Source: Bacteroidales bacterium
Lineage (GTDB): Bacteria; Bacteroidota; Bacteroidia; Bacteroidales; F082
Assembly: GCA_017548125.1 (NCBI GenBank)
Contig: JAFYNK010000033.1
Location: 1 to 44,902, forward strand
Direction of reading: 5' to 3'
DNA length: 44,902 bases
Position numbers and translations under genes: made by a program. The notes under the pieces are model-generated. The model saw only the letters and a list, made by a program, of their open reading frames with translations, did no database searches and was not told the DNA's origin. Of this stretch, positions 8,807 to 16,950 are shown one piece after another. The first letter of the stretch is position 1; each line of letters opens with the position of its first letter.

Positions 8807-11800
8807 ATGAAAAAAATCCTATGGTGTTTATTAACCCTGGTGTTGTTCTGTAATAACGGATTTTCCCAGAATCTTAATGTTATAGAAAAAGAATTACAAG
8901 AGGTTTTAAACCAGAAAAACGATGAATTAGTAAGTGTTAGCATCGTTTTCAAATCACAGATTAATTCTGCTAAATTGAAAGCTAAAGCAGAAAAGAAACT
9001 CGACAAATCAACAAGAAAAGAATTTGTTATCGACGAACTTAAAGAATTTTCGTCAAAAAGCCAGGCTGATGTCTTGTCTTTCCTTAAAGCAGAAGAGAAA
9101 GGCGGCAAAGTAAGCGACATTAACAGTTTATGGATTGTTAACATGATATCATGTGATGCATCTAGAGATGTTATCTATAAACTTTCGTCACATCCTGACA
9201 TTAAAATGCTTAGCTATAATAAAGAAGTTCAACTTCTTGAAAGAGAAGCTGAAATGGCTGAAGTTGACGACGTGCAGGAAACGAGAGGTGGAATGGCTGC
9301 TCCACATGTGCTGCAAGTCAATGCCGATGACGTATGGAACCAAGGCTACACTGGAAGAAATGTGGTAGTTGCTGTTTTAGACTCAGGAAGTAATATAAAT
9401 CACTATGACCTTAAAGACCATCTTTGGATTGGCTATGCCGATACTGATGACGATGGCGTGGATGATGTTATAAACGGTTGGAACTTCGTTGATAAAAGCT
9501 CTGATGTTAGAGATAACTATGCTGGTGTAGGTCATGGTACGCATTGTGCTGGTATTGTCTGTGGTGACGGAACGGTGGGAAATACTGTTGGTATTGCACC
9601 AGACGCACTTCTCATGACTGTCAAAATTGTTAACAGAGCTGGCGGTGGTACTGTTGACCAGATGCTCAGCGGCGTTCAGTTTGCAGTTAAAAACGGAGCT
9701 GATGTCTTAAGCATGTCACTTGGCTTTAAAGGCAAAGATCTTTCATCAACACAGAAGGAAACAATACGTACGACTTTCGAACAGGTGTTGAATGCAGGTG
9801 TTGTCGTCTGTGCAGCGGCAGGTAACGATGGAACAACTATAGGCGTGCCATACAATGTTGACTATCCTGCAGCATGTCCTGCTCCTTGGCTTCATCCAGA
9901 TCAAAAGAAAATTAACGAAGGCGGCTTGTCAAGCGTTATCTGTGTTGGCTCTGTAAATAGTAACAATAATCATGTGAGTTCATCGTCAGAAGGACCATCA
10001 ACATGGGAGGATTATCCATACGATGGTACATCTAAATTCGGTCTTATCCGACCTGACATTAGCGCTCCAGGCGATTTGGTCTATTCCCTTAAATATAATG
10101 AAAATGACAAGTATAAATATTTGTCAGGAACGTCACAAGCTACTCCTTGTGTGGCTGGCGTGATAGCTCTTATGTTGGAAAAAAATCCAAACTTGACTCC
10201 TGCCGAAATATGTGAGATTATAGAGACAACAGCGTCTAACAAGCCTGTAGAAAAAAACAATCAGATTGGTTCTGGCGTTGTTGACGCCTTGAATGCAGTT
10301 AACGCTGTTAATGCATCATCAGGCAGCCCATTCGTTAAACTTACACATTTCTCTCCTAAGTCAATAGTAAGTGGTAATAACACTTTGAATGTTACCATCA
10401 CCAATGAAGGTAACGGCGTCAGTGAAAATACTAATGCTACTTTAACTACAAGTGATGAATATGTTACTATAACAAACGCTAATGTGTCGTTGGGAAATAT
10501 TGGTGCAAAGTCTTCTGTTAATGCAGAATTTACTATCAACGTATCTTCAAATGTTCCTAATGGACATACGGCAAGTTTGTTGTTGACAACAACAGATGGT
10601 TCGTTCACATGGAGAGATGCATTCTCAATAAAGATTAACTCAAGCCCTATTATTGTATATCAGTCTAGTTCAACAGGTGTGATTAATGCTGGAGAAGAAA
10701 CACAGATTAATGTCGTTATGAAGAATAAAGGTACTGCTGCCACTGTTCAAAATACTGATGTTAGCTTGTCTTCAAATTCTCAGTATGTAGATGTCAGAAG
10801 TGGTAATGTTACATTGGGACCAATGAATATAAATGAAGAAAAGAACGCCTTTTTCAGTGTTTATGTTAATCCGGATATACTTGATAAAGAATCTATTATG
10901 TTTACTTTGCAGGCTAATCCAGATAATAATCTTGTAGCAAGAAACATCACATACGAGTTTGAGCAAGAAATTGATGAATATGGATTCCCTACTGACGGTT
11001 TCAATGGCTGGACAACATTTGATAATTCCCCTGATGGTAGAAATCATCCTTGGCTGCATACTTCAGAATATGCCACACATAACATTGAGTTTGTAGGTGG
11101 TTCTCAGTCTGGTATGGGACACATGGCTAGTGAAACTTATTGTAATGGCTCGATGTCGGCTTATACCATGCCGATAGACAACTTCTTGGTTTCTCCAAAA
11201 ATAAAAGCTACTGCAAACAGTAAAATAACTTTCTTTGCTCGTGCTCATGATGGTTTCGTAGGCGAACGTTTTTATGTGTCTATATCAGAAGCAAGCAATA
11301 ATGTGGCAGAAGATTTTAAAGACATTGAAAGATATCAACTCACTAATATCATAATTTCTTCTGTATGGAAGGAATATACATTGGATTTGAAAGATTATGC
11401 AGGTAAAGAAATATATGTAGCTTTTAGACATCATTTCACAGAACAAGAATGGGCTAATTGCAGCAATGGTATGGATACATATATGTTGCATATTGATGAT
11501 GTTACATTCTATGATGTTATAGATCTTTCAGAAGAATGCAAAAACAATAACAAAAGTTATTTTAATGTATTGGTAAATTCAAATCCATTGTCAGCTCCTG
11601 GAAATCTGAAAGCTGTAGCAAATGGAATATCGTCCATCACTCTATCGTGGGATGCTGTAGCCAAAGCTAAGAGCTACAATATTTATCGTGATGGCGTATA
11701 TATCAAAAACGTAGGTAAGGAAACAACATCATATACTGACGCTAATTTGGCTCATAATACAGAATATTGCTACGAAGTGGCAGCCGTTGGAAACATAGAA

Positions 11801-14800
11801 TATGAACATTCTGAACAAGTTTGCGCTACAACAGATAAAAAAGATTATAGTGCAAATGTCAGATTCTCTCCTCAAACAATTGAAGTCGATGGTGAAACTA
11901 CTGTAGCTATGAATCTGACAATCGTCAATGATGGAAAAAAAGAGTTTAAAGCTAGATCTACCTACACATTGACATGTGACGACAATACCTACGTTACTAT
12001 CTCAAACAATACAGGTAATGTCAAATTATTACAACCGGACGAAGAGATCAGCGTAACTGTAACTGTTAAAGTTGATGAAAACATACCTGACAATTATGTT
12101 CTCAATTTCAACTTGAATCTGCTTTCTATGGTTACAAACCCTAGCCAACCAGAATATTTCACTTTCGATATTCCGTTTGAAGTTCCTGTCAGCAATCCGC
12201 TGAGAGTTCCTGAAAACGTGAGAGCCAAGAATATAGGTGCTAATTCTATTACTTTAGGTTGGGATGCATCTTCAAAAGCAACAAGTTATAACATTTACCG
12301 TGATGGTGAATTGGTAAGCAATACAACTTCAACAATCTTCTTCGACAATAATCTTGAAAAAGAAACAATGTATTGCTATAAAGTTACAAGCGTAGCTGCA
12401 TCCGAAGAGTCTGATTTCTCTCAAGAAGTATGCGTGACAACACTCGCAGAAGATAATGGTATCTTGGTTCAGTCATACGAATTGATAGATCAAGGTACAA
12501 CAACAATAATAAGAGCTACATTAATTAATAGAAGCAATGCGGTTACATCAGAAACTGCAACAGCCACTTTGACCTGCGAAGATGAATATGTTACTATTGT
12601 TGACGGTGTGGCAGATTTGGCTTCTTTGGCTGTAGGTGAAGCAGCAACAGTTGAATTTTCTATAAAAATAAGCAATAATGTTCCAGCAGAACACAATGTT
12701 GCTTTTAATATCGTTGTTGAAACTGAAGGTGAAGATATAGGCGATTTAGAATATACTTTCGACTCTGGCTTTGAAGGCTGGACAAATTATATCAGGGCCT
12801 CTAACCCCACATGGCAATGGGAATACGAACCAAACAAACAATGTATAACTAGTTATTCATATAAAGGAGGTATTAGAACACCTGATAACTTGATATGTTC
12901 TCCTATTAAAATTAAAGTGTCCGAAAATACTCAGGTAATTTGGGATGTAGCTTCTTCTTCTTCTGTAAGTTCGTATTATGCTGAACATTATGCAGTTTAT
13001 CTCATAAGTGTTGATCCTGTTTCTACCTATGGTTGGGAATCATTGCCAGATCCAATTTTTGAAAAGACATTGACATCGGAATATGCTGGTTATAAATTCA
13101 AAACAGAAACAGCTAGCGCATCATCTGAAGCAGGCAACGAGATGTGGGTCGTATTCCGCCATTTTGACTGTAAGAATCAAAATAGTATTCTTGTAGATAA
13201 TATCAAGATAACAAATGTTTTGGTTCCAGCTCCAGTTTATTATTACAACATGATCAATATCACTGCAAATCCTCCTTCACCAGTGGAATTGACAGCTACA
13301 GCAGATGGCGCCAATACGGTCAATTTGTTATGGAATGAGGTTGACAAAGCTGAGTATTACAACATATACCGCGATGGCGAATATATTGCAAATACAGCAG
13401 CTACATCATATTCAGATAATAATTTAACACATAACACAACATATTGCTATGAAGTTACAGCAGTTAATGAAGGCTCTGAATATGCTCATTCTGGAGATGT
13501 ATGTGTAACGACAACTAAAAAGGACTATAATGTAATAGTCGAGTTTGCTACTCAAACAATTGATGTCGAAGGCGAGACAACAGCTGCTATCAGCTTTACT
13601 GTCCTCAATGACGGTAGATATGACTTCGAAGCTTCTTATACCTTGACATGCGAAGATAATGCTTACGTTTCAATAGCAAATAATACAGATTATATCAGCG
13701 TGTCGCCAGAAGAGGAGGTCGCTAAGACAATATATGTCACAATAAGTGAAAATGTGCCAGACGATTACGTCTTTGATTTTAACTTGAATCTCCTTTCTTT
13801 AGTTACAGATTCTTCTCAACCTGGATATTTCACTTTCGACTTCCCATTTGAAGTCGTTGCAAATAATCCTTTGAGAATCCCTGAAAACTTAACAGTAACA
13901 GATATAGGCCTATATTTTGTTGCATTAGAGTGGGACGCTGCCATAGGTGCAGTAAGCTATAATGTTTACCGCAATGGTGAATTTGTTGCTAACACAAATG
14001 AAACAAATTACTTGGATGAAAACTTGAATCCTGAAACAAGATATTGTTACAAGGTTACAAATGTTACAAGCTATGCTGAGTCGGATTTCTCAGAAGAAGT
14101 TTGCGCAACAACACTCGAAGAAGAAAAGGGAATATTGGTTCAATCGTATGACTTAAGCGCAGGCGTCGGTCAGGCAACTTTGACGGTTACATTAATTAAT
14201 AGAAGCGAAGCTGCAACAACGGCAACAACAACAGCGTCTATATCATGTGAAGACCAATATGTAACAATCGTCAGCGCAACTGATATGATAGGTTCTTTTG
14301 CTATAGGTGAAACTGCAACGGCAGAGTTTTCTGTGATTTTGGATGAAAATATTCCTTCAGGCTATAACATCGACTTTGGCATCGCAGTGGAATATGAAAG
14401 CGATGGAGGTGGTTATACAAATGTGAATTGTGCTTTTGGCAGCGATTTGAGTGGCTGTACAACATTGACAAAAGATGACCACAACTGGTATCATTCAAAT
14501 GAACAAAGCGCACATGATTATGACAAAAAATATACTACAACGCCATCAGGAATGGGATTTGTGTTTAGCGAATCTTATTGTAATACATCTGGAGACGGCT
14601 TTGATCCAGAACATTTGATTATATTGCCAGAACAAGTTGTTCCATCAGCTACGACAAAAATTGAATTCTATGCTTGTTCAATGTCATATAGTACTAAATA
14701 TGCAGGTGAAACATTCGGAGTATTTGTTTCAACCACAAATAACACTAGCATAGATTCTTTTGAAGTAGTTTATAAATGGACTCTTGCTAATAGTAGTAGT

Positions 14801-16453
14801 TCTTTAGAAATGGCTAAAAAAACTGCAGATTTATCAAAATATGAAGGCAAAAAAGTTTGGGTTGCTATCAAACATTGTGATTCTGGCGACAACGCTGCGT
14901 TGGCAATTGACGATATTACTGTTTATAATGTTAAAGTAAGTTCAACAGTAACTTATGAAAAAACATTCACTGTCACGGTAAATAAGTCAAATGCAGTTAA
15001 TATGTTTAGTGGCACAGGATTATGGACAGATGCAAGTAAATGGAGCTATGGTTCTATTCCAACAGCCAGCGATGATGTCGTTATCGATGGCGACGTGACA
15101 ATAGAAAGCGGTGATGTCGTAGTGGTTAAGTCGTTGACAATAAACAATGAAAAAACACTGACAGTTAAGGGTGATGCTACCCTGACAGTTAACGGTAAAT
15201 TTGTTAGTGCAGAACCTTCATCACTTCTTATCTACGACGGAGCTCAGATCTATCAGTCAAATGAAAATGTTGCAGCTACATATTATATGAATATTGAAAA
15301 TCTTACAACATGGCTTTCAGCTAACAAGACTGGATGGCAATTCATTTCCTCACCACTTAAAAACGCTGCCTTCACAGACTACGTCCCTGGAGCAGATGAG
15401 GGTGAGTATGACTTGTATATGTTCGATGGCTCACGAGAAAATGAATGGGTTAATTATAAGTCGAGCGCTACTATGTTCGGGGCAGCGTTTAAGCAAGGCC
15501 GCGCTTATATGGCGTCTTATGAAACAAAGGAAATCGCAGTGTTTACTGGTTATCTCAACCATGAAAATTCTTTCACATTTGATATACCTTATCAATATGA
15601 AGGCGGCGAGTTCAAAGACTTCTTCTTGTTGGGAAATCCTTTCACATTCGACATCTCATTGTCCGATTTCGATATAAAAGGCATGCTTAACGATTATGCT
15701 TACATAACAAGCGACGGTAGTTATAAATACTCAACACCTAACTCAACAATAAAAGTCGGTGATGGCTTCTTTATGAAAGCTTCTGCTAGTTTAGGAACAA
15801 ACTTGCCATCCGTCAAAGTTGTAAAGAATGCTAAAGGTAGAAGTGAAAAAATAAGATTCATCAATGTGGTGGCTCACAACAATCAAGGCTCCGACAATGT
15901 CGTTGTCAAATTTGACGGCTCTGAAAACGAAGGCTTCCCTAAATTGGAAAACATCAACACGTCAATTGCCAATGTCTATGTCGTTGACAACAACAATCGT
16001 TATGGCGCAATCAGCTTTGATGATGACGTGACAGAAATACCACTCTGCTTTGAAGCTAAACAAATGGGAAATTATACCATTAGCATTGAAAATAACGCTG
16101 ATTTTGAAGATGTTGTGTTGGTCGATAGACTTACAGGCATCGAGACAAATATGTCGCTCGAAGACAAATATAGCTTTACAGCATCCAATAATGATAATTT
16201 TAATAGATTTATTATAAAAATTGTAAAACGTATTGAAAAAAGTGATATATTTGCACACCAAAATGGAAGTGAACTTATTGTTGATGCTGAAGGCTTGATT
16301 CAAATCATAGATATTATGGGTAGAATGGTCTATAGCAATGATGTTGAAAGCACCAATAATAGAATTGACGTAAGCAATTTGAAAGGTTCAACTTACATTA
16401 TACGTAATGTGTCAGATAACGGAATTAGAATACAAAAAATAGTCATATTATGA
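8807..16453 (+). CDS. Giant secreted subtilisin-like (S8) protease with repeated Fn3 and jelly-roll modules and T9SS-type C-terminus
   Basis: A 2548-residue multidomain protein. Signal peptide at residues 1-21 (ends NGFSQ). Residues about 22-165 are a propeptide shared with the second protease (start of mature part NVIEKELQEVLNQKNDE). The S8 domain has D192 in VVVAVLDSG, H243 in GHGTHCAG and S443 in LSGTSQATP, with the oxyanion Asn in AAGNDG. It is followed by CARDB-like Ig domains, three jelly-roll modules (about 745-910, 1315-1475, 1872-2045) that resemble cleaved-adhesin domains, and four Fn3 domains (about 928-1008, 1132-1213, 1488-1570, 1690-1771) with recurring SYNIYRDG strands. A G8-like beta stretch (GTGLWTDASKWSYGSIP) comes near 2065. 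The last 70 residues look like a T9SS sorting domain. Its stop overlaps the next gene by 4 bp (ATGA). Confidence 0.93.
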   Translation: MKKILWCLLTLVLFCNNGFSQNLNVIEKELQEVLNQKNDELVSVSIVFKSQINSAKLKAKAEKKLDKSTRKEFVIDELKEFSSKSQADVLSFLKAEEKGGKVSDINSLWIVNMISCDASRDVIYKLSSHPDIKMLSYNKEVQLLEREAEMAEVDDVQETRGGMAAPHVLQVNADDVWNQGYTGRNVVVAVLDSGSNINHYDLKDHLWIGYADTDDDGVDDVINGWNFVDKSSDVRDNYAGVGHGTHCAGIVCGDGTVGNTVGIAPDALLMTVKIVNRAGGGTVDQMLSGVQFAVKNGADVLSMSLGFKGKDLSSTQKETIRTTFEQVLNAGVVVCAAAGNDGTTIGVPYNVDYPAACPAPWLHPDQKKINEGGLSSVICVGSVNSNNNHVSSSSEGPSTWEDYPYDGTSKFGLIRPDISAPGDLVYSLKYNENDKYKYLSGTSQATPCVAGVIALMLEKNPNLTPAEICEIIETTASNKPVEKNNQIGSGVVDALNAVNAVNASSGSPFVKLTHFSPKSIVSGNNTLNVTITNEGNGVSENTNATLTTSDEYVTITNANVSLGNIGAKSSVNAEFTINVSSNVPNGHTASLLLTTTDGSFTWRDAFSIKINSSPIIVYQSSSTGVINAGEETQINVVMKNKGTAATVQNTDVSLSSNSQYVDVRSGNVTLGPMNINEEKNAFFSVYVNPDILDKESIMFTLQANPDNNLVARNITYEFEQEIDEYGFPTDGFNGWTTFDNSPDGRNHPWLHTSEYATHNIEFVGGSQSGMGHMASETYCNGSMSAYTMPIDNFLVSPKIKATANSKITFFARAHDGFVGERFYVSISEASNNVAEDFKDIERYQLTNIIISSVWKEYTLDLKDYAGKEIYVAFRHHFTEQEWANCSNGMDTYMLHIDDVTFYDVIDLSEECKNNNKSYFNVLVNSNPLSAPGNLKAVANGISSITLSWDAVAKAKSYNIYRDGVYIKNVGKETTSYTDANLAHNTEYCYEVAAVGNIEYEHSEQVCATTDKKDYSANVRFSPQTIEVDGETTVAMNLTIVNDGKKEFKARSTYTLTCDDNTYVTISNNTGNVKLLQPDEEISVTVTVKVDENIPDNYVLNFNLNLLSMVTNPSQPEYFTFDIPFEVPVSNPLRVPENVRAKNIGANSITLGWDASSKATSYNIYRDGELVSNTTSTIFFDNNLEKETMYCYKVTSVAASEESDFSQEVCVTTLAEDNGILVQSYELIDQGTTTIIRATLINRSNAVTSETATATLTCEDEYVTIVDGVADLASLAVGEAATVEFSIKISNNVPAEHNVAFNIVVETEGEDIGDLEYTFDSGFEGWTNYIRASNPTWQWEYEPNKQCITSYSYKGGIRTPDNLICSPIKIKVSENTQVIWDVASSSSVSSYYAEHYAVYLISVDPVSTYGWESLPDPIFEKTLTSEYAGYKFKTETASASSEAGNEMWVVFRHFDCKNQNSILVDNIKITNVLVPAPVYYYNMINITANPPSPVELTATADGANTVNLLWNEVDKAEYYNIYRDGEYIANTAATSYSDNNLTHNTTYCYEVTAVNEGSEYAHSGDVCVTTTKKDYNVIVEFATQTIDVEGETTAAISFTVLNDGRYDFEASYTLTCEDNAYVSIANNTDYISVSPEEEVAKTIYVTISENVPDDYVFDFNLNLLSLVTDSSQPGYFTFDFPFEVVANNPLRIPENLTVTDIGLYFVALEWDAAIGAVSYNVYRNGEFVANTNETNYLDENLNPETRYCYKVTNVTSYAESDFSEEVCATTLEEEKGILVQSYDLSAGVGQATLTVTLINRSEAATTATTTASISCEDQYVTIVSATDMIGSFAIGETATAEFSVILDENIPSGYNIDFGIAVEYESDGGGYTNVNCAFGSDLSGCTTLTKDDHNWYHSNEQSAHDYDKKYTTTPSGMGFVFSESYCNTSGDGFDPEHLIILPEQVVPSATTKIEFYACSMSYSTKYAGETFGVFVSTTNNTSIDSFEVVYKWTLANSSSSLEMAKKTADLSKYEGKKVWVAIKHCDSGDNAALAIDDITVYNVKVSSTVTYEKTFTVTVNKSNAVNMFSGTGLWTDASKWSYGSIPTASDDVVIDGDVTIESGDVVVVKSLTINNEKTLTVKGDATLTVNGKFVSAEPSSLLIYDGAQIYQSNENVAATYYMNIENLTTWLSANKTGWQFISSPLKNAAFTDYVPGADEGEYDLYMFDGSRENEWVNYKSSATMFGAAFKQGRAYMASYETKEIAVFTGYLNHENSFTFDIPYQYEGGEFKDFFLLGNPFTFDISLSDFDIKGMLNDYAYITSDGSYKYSTPNSTIKVGDGFFMKASASLGTNLPSVKVVKNAKGRSEKIRFINVVAHNNQGSDNVVVKFDGSENEGFPKLENINTSIANVYVVDNNNRYGAISFDDDVTEIPLCFEAKQMGNYTISIENNADFEDVVLVDRLTGIETNMSLEDKYSFTASNNDNFNRFIIKIVKRIEKSDIFAHQNGSELIVDAEGLIQIIDIMGRMVYSNDVESTNNRIDVSNLKGSTYIIRNVSDNGIRIQKIVIL

Positions 16454-16824
16454 GAAAATTAGCATTGACTTTAGCAGTAATATTTTTAAGTTTTAATCTC
16501 GCTTACAGTCAGATTGATTATCTGCAAATGCAAAATCAACAACAAATGGAGATTTCTCAACAAATGGAAATCATCCAACAACAAGTTGATATTTATCAGC
16601 AAGTAGAAAGTCAATACCAACTGACAACAGATGGTTTCTTCACAACAAACTATCAAGAATATCGTGAGATGGACCAATGGGGCAATTTGCCAGTGTTGCC
16701 AAGTTCACACGGTTACGGATACGATGTTGCAGCTGAGGAGGCTCCACTCGGTTCAGGTTTGTTGATGTTGTTAGGAATGGGTCTTGGATATATGACTATC
16801 TCTAACAAAAGAAAAGAAGATTGA
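16450..16824 (+). CDS. Small secreted Gln-rich protein with C-terminal membrane/sorting tail
   Basis: A 124-residue protein translationally coupled to the giant protease (ATGA overlap). Residues 1-20 are a signal peptide ending in NLAYS. Residues 21-60 are strongly Gln-rich and probably coiled coil (QNQQQMEISQQMEIIQQQ). The C-terminus has APLGSGLL (98-105), then a glycine-rich hydrophobic stretch, then the basic end NKRKED. This tripartite layout (short motif, hydrophobic segment, basic end) recalls sorting or anchoring tails such as PEP-CTERM, but no family was recognised. It could be a partner, anchor or chaperone for the protease; that is inference from coupling only. A strong hairpin terminator follows. 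Confidence 0.8.
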   Translation: MRKLALTLAVIFLSFNLAYSQIDYLQMQNQQQMEISQQMEIIQQQVDIYQQVESQYQLTTDGFFTTNYQEYREMDQWGNLPVLPSSHGYGYDVAAEEAPLGSGLLMLLGMGLGYMTISNKRKED

Positions 16825-16862
16825 TAAGCTGAAATCTTTGAAAATAATTCAATCTATATAAA

Positions 16863-16887
16863 AGGCTGTATTTACAGCCTTTTTTTG
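16863..16887 (+). terminator. Rho-independent terminator after the protease/small protein pair
   Basis: A perfect 8-bp stem (AGGCTGTA / TACAGCCT) with a 2-nt central spacer is followed by a run of seven T. It separates the first two-gene unit from the second subtilisin-like gene. Confidence 0.85.
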
Positions 16888-16921
16888 TTTTGTTATGTGA
16901 TGTTTAATGGCAAGTTTTTAT

Positions 16922-16929
16922 TACTTTTG
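16922..16929 (+). promoter_or_regulatory. Candidate -7 box for the second subtilisin-like gene
   Basis: TACTTTTG fits TAnnTTTG, 22 bp before the ATG at 16951. With the terminator upstream it supports independent transcription of this gene. Confidence 0.55.
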
Positions 16930-16950
16930 CTGACTAAATAAATTTAAACT

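Noticed and set aside
16863-16887. Riboswitch between the two protease units
   Set aside because: Only a short perfect hairpin with a T-run is present, which is fully explained as a terminator.
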